DNA of 64,000 bases from Hysterium pulicare CBS 123377 (lineage: Eukaryota; Ascomycota; Dothideomycetes; Hysteriales; Hysteriaceae), in assembly GCA_000467715.1 (NCBI GenBank), contig AJFK01000509.1, positions 1 through 64,000 on the forward strand, given 5' to 3'. The translations under genes were made by a program, and so were the position numbers. The notes below the pieces were generated by a model. It searched no databases. It saw only the letters and a list, made by a program, of their open reading frames with translations, and was not told where the DNA came from. Position 1 is the first letter of the stretch, and each line of letters starts with the position of its first letter. Below are positions 22,908 to 35,600 of this stretch, piece by piece.

Positions 22908-25377
22908 TTATGAATTCCCTAGCGGTGGCGCAGAACTCGATAGAGGCCGAGGAGGTGATGCTGTATCATCACGGTGCTCCTCGCCCAAGGACGCGACTAA
23001 TGATAAAGGATGAGATGGACGCATAGTCTCACAATCAAGTTGTCGAGCAGTGGGTCTCTGCCACGTCTCCGGAGTGAATCTGATACGCGTGGCACTATTT
23101 GAGCCGCCTGCATCCTGGTGAGCATCATTCGGTGACTCCTGCATTGGAACCGCATTTGGGTTCACGGGTGGGTTCAACGAAGGTACGGGTATCGTACTTC
23201 GGTTGCCAGGACTCCTGTTCAAGAGGACTGACTGCGGCTGCGCCGGAGTCGTCGCAACAGCTGTCTCGGAGGACTCGTGACTCTGCAATTGAAGTATTTC
23301 CGGCGACCAAGTACGACCACGTGGTTGGGCTGGCACTATCGTAACAGGAAGATCCACCTCCACTTGCCGACCATTGGCCTTTTCTCGAAGCTTTTCACCT
23401 TGCTCGGCAGCAAATGCCCCAAGCCTAGCTTTCAAAGCCCACTTTGAATAGTTGTGAGGAGGGATATTGGCAGAAACATTATCTATGCCAAGGGGTTCAA
23501 TCACGCGGCCTCGCTGTACTTCTGGGGGTGGAGAAGCCCTCCTCCTCTTGAATGGGTTTGGGACGGCTTGCCAGTGCCATCTGTTTCTATTCGGCTGACC
23601 CTCCTTTTCTTCTTCCTTTTGGACGCTATTATCGTCACTTGTTGATTGAACCTCTCGATCCTGCTGGACCTCGTTTTCGATTCCCAAGCGTCTTGGATTC
23701 TGGTTTGTCGAAACCGACTGCCTCGCTACTGGAGGAGTATCGCTTATTGGATGATACCGTATAGTATATACGGTGCTATCAGCACTTGTTGTCTCTGTTC
23801 TGCTGACGGGCGAAGCCACAGCAGGGGGAGGGGTAGGAACTTGAGGGTGTTGACCAAAGTCGGAGCTTCTTTGCGCTATTGGCTGTGAATGAGTTCTGCC
23901 AAGAGGAACTCTGATGTGTTGATCGGGGGTTGTTTGAGCTCTTGTTCGGCCCAGTCGGTGGGCTATATGGCTAAGGCCGTGGCTGTTAATGCCTGATGTA
24001 AAACCTCCACCGCTGCCGTCATCACCTGAATCTTTGCCCCCGCCCGGTCTTGTGTGGAAATTATTGTGGAGGTGTCGAGGCCAACTCACCTCTTGAGAAG
24101 GAGTGGCCTCAAGCATCTCGTCGCCGTCATATACTTCTCTACCCAGAATGCCGTCTTTTCTTTCCTCTCTTTCTAGTGCCTCGATACGTTCAACCCATTC
24201 CCATACAATAACACTAGCCGCAGCCGCGCCAACCCATCTAAAGTAGTCTCCCCAACCAGCAACCGTATAATTAGAAATATCTGTGATAAAGAAGACGACG
24301 GGGGTAAGTATAGCGACGAAGGAAAGAAGAGCAACAATTGCAATATTCCACATCATGGAGTGATAGAATGCGTATCTCCGTTTCGTAATAGAGTAATAAA
24401 TGACCCAGGCGGCATAGAGCATACTGAGGGCAAGTTGGAAAAGGTAACTAAGAGCAGGGATGGCATCCACGAATCGTCGAGGGCGACCGGCAGCGTGTCC
24501 CATGAAGCTGTTTAGACAGCTGAAAACTATATCCAGCATGATCAAAGCGAACCCAGTCCACTTTATGATGACCTTCTCTTTGTGTCGAGGGAATAATCGT
24601 ATGAGGGTCTGAACTTGGGCAAGCCAGAGGAAGATGTCGGAGATGATTCGAGATATTTTGATCTCCATTCCTCCAACCACTTCGTCGCGTAGCGCCAAAG
24701 CGTTGGTAAATCCTCCTTCATATTGTCTTTCCGCAATTTTGAAGGTGTCCGCGGTAGCAAGAGTGAGTGATATGGCAACAGTCAACGCAGCCACCTTCTG
24801 AAGCCAGGGACGGGTGCCAACGCCAATAATTGATCCACCGCCTGTTGCTCCTCCAATCATGCCTCGTCTTCCTAGTAGACCAGATTGGCCGCCTGCTCCT
24901 CCCACAAAGAATGTTCTCGGAGTGATAAGAAGCATGATGACCAGCATCCAGGCGATTACAGTCGCAGCGCCAGTCGCGTACACTTGAGGTGTTATCGAGG
25001 CATGAAATGGATCGCGCATATCAACGATACTTGATACGCCATTCTCGGCTTCGGCGCCGGTCGCTTGTGCTTTCAGCGCGGTTGTGCATTGCGGTGTAAA
25101 AACGGCGTTGGCCTCGAGGGTGAGGGTGAAATCGGGACTGATGGAGATGACTCCGAGCGAGGGGAGGGTGTAGGCGACGCAATGCTGTGTATGTCAGTCA
25201 ACAAGAACCATTTCCTGGTCGCTGAGTTACGGGATACACTAACGCTGTACGGCTTCGTGGTCGTCGGCTGCAGAGCGTTCCACAGTTGCCTTTTGGCGAC
25301 CTCGCCCGACATTTCGATGTCGTCGAGGGTTGTGCGACTGATCCAGCAGTGAAGAGCGGGAAGGACTATTCCATTGA
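22908..25377 (-). CDS. palH: PalH/Rim21 ambient-pH receptor (start not resolved)
   Basis: Plasma-membrane sensor of alkaline pH that signals through the Pal/Rim ESCRT-linked pathway to the transcription factor PacC. The main exon runs from 25184 to 22908. It has an N-terminal extracellular part (HCVAYTLPSLGVISISPDF, ANAVFTPQCT), then about seven hydrophobic helices, including ATVIAWMLVIMLLITPRTFF and the conserved KISRIISDIFLWLAQVQTL and FALIMLDIVFSCLNSF. The cytosolic tail of roughly 350 residues is Ser/Pro/Arg-rich. A preceding exon ending at 25244 (GTTAGT donor) adds LPALHCWISRTTLDD and on; its upstream limit is unclear because that frame has no good ATG before another stop or splice site. 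The given right end is therefore a boundary of what I can support, not a start codon. Confidence 0.85.
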
Positions 25378-25499
25378 TGACGCGACGGACCACGCGGCCT
25401 CGAGAGAAACGACAGCGAAGATGGCGAAGGATGAAGAGGCGGCGAAGTCTGGTCGATGCTTGATGCTTCTTGGCTGTGGTCTTGGAAGTGTCTCCCAAG

Positions 25500-26390
25500 G
25501 TAGGGCTGACACCGAGAGGGTTGCAAGAAAGAGAGGGGCCAGCGGGACTTGCCGTTCGCTCTCATGCCTCCTGATTACTCGCCTCTCTCTACACACACCG
25601 TACAATTACACTCCAGGTTATCCGCCAATGACAATACTCGCAGAAAGCTATTCTTACCCTCTGCAAATGATGAATTATGACATCCGGTGTGGATGAGGGA
25701 GTTTCGTTATGGCGAGACTGAAAGAATCAAGTTGGGGGCTGAGTAACGCTTACTAAAGCTCAGCTACCGTTTCTTCAGCTTCATCGAGCAATTACTCTTC
25801 CTCACTTTTTGCACAATTGCACTACGATGTTACTGTTTCCCCTTCTAAATTCACGTACTTCTTGAGATGGATGGCCTCGGAAAAGGAGCCGAGAAAATCT
25901 TTGAGCAAGAACAACAGTTCAACGAGGAACTATATATTGCAAACAGAGTACGAGAACTTCCCCTCAACAATTAGCAAATATAAAAGCAGCACCACCTTCG
26001 GGAAGGCCAAACTATCAGCCACTGAATTGTTGACTCATGCACAACGTGCAATACCGCCATGGAACGGAGAGCAAGTCCAAGCTTCACTACGGCTTGTGAA
26101 AATCGATCGCGACTTCGATGGGAGGCTACGGGTTAACAAGAAAGTGTTCCGGAAATCTTCAAAGAGTTCGGCCTTGAGGTGTATCTGAAGTATATGATCA
26201 GGTGGTCTGTCTACGGCTTCTATAAATTCGAGCGGAAATTGCCTCCTGTTACAACGCCTACTCCCTCGATGAAGGACGATTTCATATATTCCTTTTATGT
26301 CAACACCTTGTCGTACATGCTACTTTAGTCCTACAATACCCGAGAGATGATGGCATGAGCGATCCTTATACCAAGAAAACCCGACAGCTT
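25500..26390. other. Gene-poor stretch, possibly degraded coding DNA
   Basis: Between palH and the HET remnant. On the plus strand, several short open segments have protein-like composition (for example FEQEQQFNEELYIANRV near 25,900 and LKYMIRWSVYGFYKFERKL near 26,180), but they lie in different frames with stops between. I cannot assign a family. It may be a decayed gene or chance. Confidence 0.3.
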
Positions 26391-26394
26391 GAAA

Positions 26395-27913
26395 GACCGC
26401 ACAGCTATCTTCAGCAACTTCATCGGCTACCTAGACCTGCATAAGGAACTTGTCGACAACCCGCTTTTCTGCTTATTTATATGTGGCGTGGAACTCCTCC
26501 AATGGATCGACGAATCTATAGATGTGCAACTCAAAGATGTCCGAGATGTTGAATCCAAGACTGGCCATGGGGCTGGAGCACCGGAGCCGGATGCCTCGCA
26601 GATGCAGAAAGATCGCATTGCCGCTACTGACAGATACTCGACTGGTGTCTTCTCCGCTATCTCGAGGAAGTCCCAATGAGCGTTGCAGAGTAGCATGTTG
26701 GGGCGCACACACGCTTCCCTAAGAGCCCAGAGGGATCGAAGCCAGCCATTTGGCATCCAGCAGGTGGAAGAAGCGCGTCCTACCTTTATCGTGATCGAGA
26801 AGTTCGGAAGGCATTTTCGCAGCCACCGAAGCTGCCTCAAGCAATGGCGCTAATGCGGCTCGGTCGAAGTTCGTATTGGATGAATTCGAAAGATATCTGA
26901 GACTGAGGTATTTGATAGTTGCCGGGAGCGACGACCAAGCCGAAACATCATCGAACCAGATGATGCCTCGCGCTGCTTCCCGAAAGATCGCAGGCTGGCG
27001 CTCTATCTCCACCTGTTGACGAACATGTAATTCCTGTGGTAGAATCATCCCCTGCGGGATGCAGAGCAGATCAATCCAAACATAGTCCCACGGGAGCTTG
27101 GCGAGCATTTCCGGTAGTTTCTCGACATCGAATTTCTCGATCTGAGGAATCCTCCATGGGCAACCTGGTATCTGAATCCAAGGCGAAGCAGCTTTCTGCC
27201 AGCTGCCCCATGTATGACTGATGGCAACAAATTCTGGCGTTCCTTATTCGTCTTCTGAGCGATCTCGAGGCGGGTGCATGTCTGTCTTGCTTTCGCGTCC
27301 CATAGATAGAATGGGGTCTCTGCGTACGATGCAATGTACTCTCCTATATTCGCGCGGTAGCCAGAGTAGTACTCTGATGGATTCCGTAGTGGGACTTGGT
27401 TAGTAACTCGAGGCATCTGCGGATCGCTCCGACACCGTCCGTGTAGAAGCGCATCGCCAATCTGTGACATGCCGCATATTTCGTAGCGTGTCTTTGCGTT
27501 CTTCCGAATTCATAAAACTAAGCTTCTTAATATTCCAGAACTCGACCTCGTGGAGTTGTACCATGACGTCGTGATACGAGTGCGCAGTGGGAAGGCGATC
27601 CTTTGTGCTTATCAGGCTTAACACCGCTCCGCTTCCATTTCGACCTTGCAGCTTCAGCATCAGCTTTGACAGCTGCGTTTTCGGCTTGTGCGGCCACCCA
27701 TTCCCACAACAGTTCGTGAGAGTTGAGCTGGGTCGGCGTTAACACATCCTCGAATTTCTTCCTCTGCTGAGGGTTCTGAAGGAGCGTCGACCATGCTTCT
27801 TGGTTGCGAGATGCGCGTGCTGCTTTGGAGGAAGTATGCAGCCATTTCGATTTCCCGCCTACGAAATACTCTAGTGCTTCGGCTAGATTGCCATCAGGTG
27901 TGATGCCGGACAT
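26395..27913 (-). pseudogene. Broken HET-domain (heterokaryon incompatibility) gene
   Basis: Remnant of a HET-domain protein, the fungal allorecognition cell-death effector class. Recognisable parts in order are an N-terminal region (MSGITPDGNLAEALEYF), a middle block (NQVPLRNPSEYYSGYR, ETPFYLWDAKARQTCTR), and the HET core with FVAISHTWGSW, DYVWIDLLCIPQG and a downstream AARGIIWFDDV, then GWLRSLWALREACVRPNM. The parts lie in more than one reading frame, with about three or four breaks, and the C-terminal part is missing. It looks inactive. The high readability of the parts suggests fairly recent decay. Confidence 0.8.
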
Positions 27914-29370
27914 TCTGAGAGGCAAACGGGGGAATATAGATGGCGTTGTAGATTGAATCAAACAAGAGTAGTAAAATCCGAAATCTGAAATGCTACTTGG
28001 GGAGCTGAAGATATTTTACCATCGTCGTTGAAAGTGAAGAGCGGCTATGGTTATCACTAGGTTGGCCCCCAATGTGCTGGCATGGTAGTATGCACCTATG
28101 AGGACTCAATGAGGCTGTGCGAAGAGAGCTGAAGTTCTGAAGTGTTGACTTAGGCAACCGTGCTTCTTAGTTTCGAGATGCACGCGGCGCCCCTATTCTT
28201 CCGTGTCCCGGCCCTAAAAGCGATTTGCGACAAATCTTCTCTTCATCCTCTTTCCTTCCAAGTCAACATTCTGTTCTTCCATTCTCCTGTACTTCGAATG
28301 ATTCTTTCGTCGTGTATTCGTCCTACCCATCACTCGAGTTTGTAGATATTCCAGCAACACTATAGCATGTGCTCGGCCAATAGCTAGTAAATGGCGTAAT
28401 ATTAATCTCGAGCCAGGACGAAGGGATTCTTCCTCAGGCGTCAAGGCCTGATCTCCAGCGGGCCCAAAGCTATCGTTCCCACTTGAAAGGCCGCATTCCT
28501 TTAAGCAGTAAAGCAAGCACCGAAACATTTTTCAAAACCACGTAATACCAAGACACCTTCGCTAAGCAGATCCAGCAGTTCCATTGTACCGTCCAGCACC
28601 AAAGAAGCATTCACCAAGCTTCACCAAGCTTCACCAAGCATCTCCAAAGCCGCATCGCCTCCGGTTGTTGGAGAAGCTACTTCAAAAGTGGCACAATTTT
28701 AAGCGCCGTAGCGAGTTAAAGGCAGCTGCTCCGTTAGGTGTTGCCCAGGTAGCCTCAAAATCGGTAGTACCTGCTGCCTGCGAGTTTCTGCGAAGTGATG
28801 TTTCTGGAGACATATTGGAGGGTGTACTATGGCGTTTCTTGAAATGAGAGGACTATGTCATAGACGGTATGATAATTTTCTCGACCTCCCAGCCAATCCA
28901 GAAGAATCAAATAAAGAAGATGGCCATGCATCGATTTAAACAGATGAATGGTTAGTCACGTGATGGCTCGGCAGTTGGATAATTGGATACCGTTACATTT
29001 CGGCACTCGAGCGACTCGGCATTTATGTGTAATCAAGGTCGTTTCCAATTAAAACATTGCTCAGATTTCTACTCCTAAAGTTCCAGGCGCTTCCTAAAGA
29101 TATATGAACTTCCACACGGACTTCTTGGGGTAATTAGGGTAATGCGGGGAAACGTTTCCGGATTGGACGCCTTTGCCCGCGCATTTGAATAGATGATGGA
29201 TAAATATATTGTACAACGACTATCCTGGACGCTTGGCTGGCGGCAAGTTTTCATGGCACGAGAGGATCTAGCAATGATAGCGGTTGGGGATTTCGCATAT
29301 AGTCGAGCGAGCACCGTACCGCCTGCTGTTGAGCATCTCCATCGTTGCTACTGACTTCCATCCTGCAAAG
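27914..29370. other. Intergenic region
   Basis: About 1.45 kb between the HET remnant and the DUF1996 gene. It contains the 10-bp tandem repeat listed separately. A plus-strand ORF of 87 codons at 28,584-28,847 spans that repeat and has no recognisable product. The right end should carry the DUF1996 promoter. Confidence 0.45.
28610..28639. repeat. Short tandem repeat, 10-bp unit x3
   Basis: Three perfect head-to-tail copies of TTCACCAAGC in an intergenic region. Too short for a family assignment. Confidence 0.85.
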
Positions 29371-30531
29371 ATGAAGTGCCTTTCTCTCGCTATTGCCCTC
29401 GTGGCACCTGCCCAGGCCGCCCTCCGATTCGGATGCTCGACTGTGAGCATCCAGCGTCTCGATCCCCTCGTCGAGCCTGGACGGATTCCTTCAGCGCATC
29501 TCCACCAAATTGTCGGTGGAAACGCCTTCAACGCAACCATGGAGGGTGATATCGGCGAAAAGGGTAGCTGCACAACATGCACCTTCTCCGAGGATTTCTC
29601 CAACTACTGGACCGCCGTACTGTTCTTCAAGCATTCGAATGGCTCGTATAAGCGTGTACCGATTATGGAGAATGATGCGTTACCTGCCGGCATTAACGGT
29701 GGAATGACCATCTATTATACGCAGCAGGACTTCAACTCAAATGGCAACCAACATATTACAGCTTTCAAGCCAGTAAGTCTTCTAAGTGTGTAACTTGAAG
29801 AGACTAATAGACTAATGACACTAGGGCTTCCGTATGACAGTTGGTAGCCCGACAACTAATGATTTGGCCGGCGCAAAGGGACATCCAGGCCTTCGCTTCA
29901 CTTGCCTGGATACGAAGGATACGAGAGCCCCTGAGACTCCTGACTTCCCTGCCAAGCCATGCAGAACCGGTATTATGACTGAGCACCACTTTCCCGCGTG
30001 AGTGATCCCTTACTATGATTGTGTTCCTGTTTGCTAACCGTAGCCAGATGCTGGGACGGCAAGAACTTGGACAGCCCTGACCACCAATCTCATATGTACT
30101 CCACAGCGAAAGACGTTGGATTCGCAGCCGGCGGCCCCTGCCCATCCACTCATCCCGTCCGTATGCCACAGCTAGCCTACGAGACTCTGTGGGATACCAC
30201 TCAATTCAACAACATGTGGCCCAAGGACGGCTCAAACCCCTTCGTCTTCAGCTTTGATGATAGCAAGGGCTATGGTACCCACGCCGATTACGTCTTCGGA
30301 TGGAAGGGCGACTCGCTCCAGCGCGCCATGAACTCTACCTGCATGTTCCAGGCATGTGAAGGTGGCAAGCCTCTTAAGTCGCAGGCTGTGAGCGCCATGA
30401 ACGCGTGCGCTGCCAAGAAAGTAGTCGATGAGAACATTGATGGATGTAAGTCGTCGTGAATCCAAGTGAAATCCGCTGAGCTAACGAATCATTCAATAGG
30501 GCTCTCTGCGCTCCCGGGCCATAGCATGTAA
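29371..30531 (+). CDS. Secreted DUF1996-domain protein
   Basis: Exons: 29371-29772, 29825-29997, 30044-30445, 30500-30531. The product starts with a signal peptide (MKCLSLAIALVAPAQAA, cleavage probably after the Ala run), so it is likely secreted or wall-associated. The DUF1996 hallmarks follow at once: RFGCSTVSIQRLDPLVEPG, SAHLHQIVGGNAFN, SCTTCTFSEDFSNYWTAVLFF, and, after the second intron, CWDGKNLDSPDHQSHMYS. It ends just after the domain (DGWLSALPGHSM), so it lacks the C-terminal WSC or mucin-like extensions some relatives have. The enzymatic role of DUF1996 is not known with certainty; the conserved His and Asp residues suggest a catalytic or sugar-binding site, which is inference. Splice phases agree throughout. 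Confidence 0.92.
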
Positions 30532-31502
30532 ATTTGGGAAGAACTGGTTGATTGGCTAGATGCCTGTTAGGAAAGTGGAGCTTGATGCTGTCGAGAATTT
30601 GGGGGTGTACACTCGTTTTACGTGCGGCCAGAATCAATACAGTCGTTTCCGTAGTTGAATATGCTGTTACCTGTTATACTTTCAGATACCATCACCCCCT
30701 TGGGTTGTGTTCCTAATCAACCGTCAGGTTTATCCTGGTGTTTTATTAGTTCTTTTTTATTATACAATAGGATTTCTGGCAGCACTTGAATTGATTAGGT
30801 ATTCTTTGATGAAATATCGTATTGAGATCCTAATGATTCGGCACTTGTGTTGACTAGGCCCACCTTTATGTGCCATACACTTCAAAAGCATTATTTTCTA
30901 GCATATCTCACTTGGAATCTTCTAACATCTCACTTTGCCTCAGTCTTCTTGTCTGTAGAAATATCACGACCTTCTCAATGCCTTCCATGTTTCATTCCTT
31001 TCCTTCAGATCATCCGGAAATTTGTCATGAACGGAGGGGTTGTAGAAGATTGATGAAGTGTCGGAGGAAGCCCCTGGCTATATACAAGTGCACGTGCCAC
31101 ATCAAAGACCTACCTTGGTATTCGTTATTCCGTCCTGCACGACCCTGCCCTAGGTATTTGCCTCCCACAACTGTTAGAGCAAACCTCTTCAAATGTTTGA
31201 ATGGTGCTACGAGGATGTCTGTAGAATGGTGAGGGTAAGGCTTTGCAGCCTGGCTCCGCAACTGGCGTGGTGTGTTGGGGCTGGGGCGACGCCACACAAC
31301 TGCACATATACTCAGCCGCATGGAAGTCCCTACTTAACGTACGCGCTCCCCGTTTCCAAGGTCCAATGGCATATTTCACCTACAGAGGCAATCTAGCAGC
31401 TGACCACTGAATTGAGGAACAACAACGAGCTGGGCGGCGATTTTCCGTTCATACCCATCAGTAGTTTTGCCGCTCCTACTCAACCCTCATTCTCCACTCA
31501 GA
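30532..31502. other. Intergenic region
   Basis: About 970 bp between two plus-strand genes. A T-rich stretch at 30,745-30,765 may aid 3' end formation of the DUF1996 gene. ORFs here are short and without recognisable product. Confidence 0.45.
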
Positions 31503-32525
31503 ATGCCGTTCTATATTAGCAATGGAGCTCTTCTTGTCCTCGCCGCCTTTACCAAAACAGTCTCTGGAGCAAAAGACCAATTCCAACATTTCTACCCCGA
31601 GTTCCGCCCAACGTTCCAACGCATCCTCCATCAGAAATGTAGCAGTTTATATCAGAGCTACTTGACGGGTAGCGCGCCCAAAGACAACAAGTCCGCGTTT
31701 ACAAGACCACTTCTGAACTGTATTCTCGAAACGGCTACAGAAACCGTCAAAGCCAATATGGGTGCCGCGGGCGTTCTTCTGGGTTTGACGCCAACCGTTC
31801 TGGCTATGATGGGCTCTAATACTACGGAGACGGCTTTGCTGTCGCTGAGACGGCCCTGCCTCTCAATGTGCCTTGCTGCTGGATCGCCTGCAGTCTCGCC
31901 CATAAGGCCATTCGAATATCGAGGTCCGATTCAGATCCTCGGGAAGAGGAAGGGTCGGAGATCAAATCAGACTTTCCCAAGGCTAAGTCGGCTACTTATT
32001 GAGATATCGGAGTACACCCTTGCGCTCCTGGCCGTCGTGAATGTTGCTACGGTGAGCTACCAACTTGGCATACAAACCGTCAGCTCTTTCTCTAGCGAAT
32101 TCCCATATGGACCGATTATATGGGCTTTCGTTGCACCGCTGATTCACATCTGTGGATCATTGACGTTGCGCTTGAGGCTAAGCGCTGTGAAGGACACGAA
32201 AGACCAGCCAGGGTTGCGGCATGCCATTGGCAGATGGGCAAGCGATGAGATCTCACTTTGCGCTCACCATGAAAGGAAGACTTTTCATTGGGGACAAGAG
32301 ACTAATGCGTTCCTTGTTCTTTGTTGGTTCACTTCTACCGGAACAGTGCTGCACATTATTTACGGAACCCTACTCTTTTCAAGTCTTCTCTTGATCTCAG
32401 CGGAAGATGCGTTGTTTGTAGTAGCAAGGTACCTTGCGTCCGCTCTGTGTTGTAGAATCATCTTGATGTATGAACTTAGTGGTATGCGGGAGACGTCGGA
32501 TGTCGAGTATGACTCGAGTGATTGA
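31503..32525 (+). CDS. Uncharacterised multi-pass membrane protein
   Basis: Single-exon ORF of about 340 codons from the ATG at 31503 (an upstream in-frame codon is TTG, not ATG). It resembles a class of fungal integral-membrane proteins of unknown role, but I cannot name a domain. Hydrophobic segments occur near the N-terminus (ISNGALLVLAAFTK), around residues 85-105 (GAAGVLLGLTPTVLAMMG), 170-195 (YTLALLAVVNVATVSY), 210-230 (GPIIWAFVAPLIHICGSLTL), and 275-325 (FLVLCWFTSTGTVLHIIYG; SSLLLISAEDALFVVARYL). The tail is short and acidic. It may be a transporter-like or scaffold protein; that is a guess. Confidence 0.7.
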   Translation: MPFYISNGALLVLAAFTKTVSGAKDQFQHFYPEFRPTFQRILHQKCSSLYQSYLTGSAPKDNKSAFTRPLLNCILETATETVKANMGAAGVLLGLTPTVLAMMGSNTTETALLSLRRPCLSMCLAAGSPAVSPIRPFEYRGPIQILGKRKGRRSNQTFPRLSRLLIEISEYTLALLAVVNVATVSYQLGIQTVSSFSSEFPYGPIIWAFVAPLIHICGSLTLRLRLSAVKDTKDQPGLRHAIGRWASDEISLCAHHERKTFHWGQETNAFLVLCWFTSTGTVLHIIYGTLLFSSLLLISAEDALFVVARYLASALCCRIILMYELSGMRETSDVEYDSSD

Positions 32526-32602
32526 CTAAGATATCTCATAACTTTTGGAGGCTCTACACCCTCAGCCTGCTTTTATTAAAATACATTACCCCCACTCCAA
32601 CT

Positions 32603-35600
32603 CTACCTCTTCAGTGTCTTCTGTTTCTCCGCATCCCTAACAAGCATCCTCCCCGCCACAAGCAACCCCTTCCTCTCCCTGACCCCATCCATATACCTCT
32701 TAGCCACATTCTCCCTATCCCCCTTCTCCCCCAGATCCTCCAGCTCATCCTCCGTAAATGGCACCCAGAAGGGGTCTTCATCCAGCATCTGAAACCCGGC
32801 GAAGCGGAGTTGTGGCGATGCGGACCCCGACGAACGTTTCCGGATCTCGTCGCTGAAACCGAAGGACTCGGCCACGGGTAGGAGGGCGCTGATGGTGAAG
32901 GTTTGTGAACCCGTTGTGCTGGCTGATGAGGTTTCGCTGAGGACTTCGCTGAGAATGGCGCCGCGGCGGCGGGTCAGGACGGCGTAGACGCGGCCGAGAA
33001 CATCGGCTGGGTATGCGTTAGCGATGTTTCTCAAAATCACTCACTTGTTGTAACAAGCATGGCCGATGGCGATTGGGGGGCGCCAATGGGAAATAACTTA
33101 CTGGATGCCTGTATCTCACAAGTATACATCGCCAGTAACATTCTAGGACTCCAATCCAAGAAACCCTGCCGTATCGAGTCTCGAACTGTCTTGATGACTT
33201 CACCCGTTAATCGGCCCATCCTGTCTGGCGCTGCAGAGCCTTCCTCCTCCGGTGAAATGGTGACGCTTACATCTTCTAGGAAGACGGCTATGCCCTGGAC
33301 AGGTTCTGCACAGAGAGGTCCTTGTGCTGTTGCGAGTTGGAAAGCGTAGGCGATTTTGTCGGCGAAGGAGTGAGGTGATAGAGAGGGATCTGAGGATGTG
33401 GCAGCTAAGGAGTCGGGGTCTGGGGAAGAGGATTCGCGTAATCTAGAAACTTAGTGAGCATGTGACAAATTGACTTCGGTAGGTGTATGAAGCAGAATGA
33501 AAACAACGTACGCTTTCCCGCAAATCCCTCCTTTGGTCGCGTCAACCAATATATTCGGTCCTACTCTCCTAGGTCCAAAGGCCGTGATCTTCTCAATCAC
33601 ATCACCCCAAATGTCTTTCGGTGCTTTCGCCTCCCTAAATGCATCCTCCAATTGCGTCTTAAAGTCTGCTAGGCTGAGAACATGTCCTATCTCTAACTGT
33701 TCAGCCTCTTCCATTCCATCCTGCTCGCCTGCACCTTCCATAGGAGCCGCAGTTCCGTCTCTTGATCTTTCTTCCTCGACACTTCGTTCGGAATATAGTC
33801 TCTTGATAGCTCCTGCATTCTTCCCTAGAAACTCTGTGACTTCGGCTGGCAGAGGTCTGACTCGTAGTCGAACACTGACTTGCTTACTGGTGGTCACGCC
33901 TATGACTGTTCCCCTCGGCAGATCTTTATCCTTCGGCGGATTCATCTCTGCGGCTGCGACGATAGACTCCCGATATGGCACTATGGGTGCGCCGGCCTGA
34001 ATATCGCATTTCGCAAACCGCTCCCTCAGATCCTTCAAACACCTCTCCAGATGTAATTCTCCTGCCGTCAATATAACGTGCTCTCCGCTTTGTAAAACTT
34101 CGTATTCTGCACATGGGTCACTTTGTTCAAGCATCTTCAATCCCTTGATCATCTTGTTCAGGTCGGACGGGTTGGTCGGTTCGAGGGCGACACGGACAAT
34201 GGGTTGTGTTCCCATACTGATACCCGCAAGGTTGACTGAGCCAGGGAGTTGAGAGCACAATGTGCCTGATTTTAAAACGTGTCCTGCTAGGCCAGCGATA
34301 CCGAAGACGACGCCCGCAGGCACTGATTTGAGTGGTTCAAGACCACGACCCATGAGAAGATAGAGTCCAGTAACAGCGACCTTTTGGGGTCCTGGAGCAG
34401 CATGCGCTCTTGCGGGAGTGAATTTGGGAGGTAGGACGTAGATAGAATCACCTACACTGAGGGTTCCCGAGTAAATCCGGGCAAATCCAATTAGATGTTC
34501 AGCTTTCCCTTGATTTCCTTCTGGGCCTGTTGACGTAGCTGACGGTTCTTGCTCTGCTTCACCGAGGGTAGTGGAGTTGATGGCATCCGTTAGGTTATCC
34601 ACGTCGGAATTCTCTCCGTTCGTAATTGCTTGCTGTCGTGCTATCTCTGCTCGCTTCCGGCGGCCCAGCTCTCTTGCTTCTTCGGCACTGAGAGCCCCAC
34701 CACGTCGTTTGTTTTCCGGTAGCTCGCTTTCTGGTATCGCTACCATTTTGCTTACGTATGCTACGACCGGAGAGTCTTTAGAGGAGTTGAATTTTGTCAT
34801 CGCGTCCCTCACTTCAGGACTCACGAAGTCAGCGCCCGGAGAGTTATCGATGATCTCGGGCATTCTACTGGCTTGCGCAGAGGGCGGAGATGGAAGATAC
34901 TCGATAACTGAGACAAGGAGAGCCGTCGAGAGTGGAAGCCATGCTGCGAAGAGAGCAGTTAGAACAGCGCGGGGATCGCGCGAGCGAAGAATATGCGCCG
35001 GTAGTGTGATGGACAGTGACTTGGTGATCTTTTCCACCATTGTGGGATCTCTGTTCCATTGAAACGTATAAGTATTTCGTTTGAAGTAGTATGTACATTA
35101 CAGATCGATGAAATAAGATTGAAGGGAATAGGAAATCCACGCACCCCTTCCCGTTGTTACCTCCGGTGGTGGCCTGGTATACCGCCCAGATGTTGTCAAG
35201 AACCAATTGGACAAACATGGGTTTTAGATGTCTACCTTTCAGATGTTTGGATCCAAGGATCCTTTTGGTTTTGGGATCAAGGTAGAAGTCGCCCCAGAGT
35301 ACTTTCTCAAGAACAGAACGCTTGATGCCAAGCTTCTTTTCGTACAAGCCAGCAAATTGTTTGACTGTAAACGCCCAGCCATCGATGGCACTGCTGAAGA
35401 TGACGTTATTATTTTCAGGAGCGAAATAGATGTCTTCGTCGTCCTTTTCTTCATACTCTGCAGGAGTATTGATTGTGTCAATGCTGTCGCCATTTTCTGA
35501 TACAGTGGATCTAGAACTTTCGTTTCGTTCACTGGCCTTCGCAGCTGCAGCTTGGATCTTTTCTTCCATTCGTTCTCGCCATTTGAGATCGTCTTGCATT

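Noticed and set aside
25817-26188. 123-codon plus-strand ORF
   Set aside because: Protein-like segments change frame with stops between them; no family, so kept only as possible degraded DNA.
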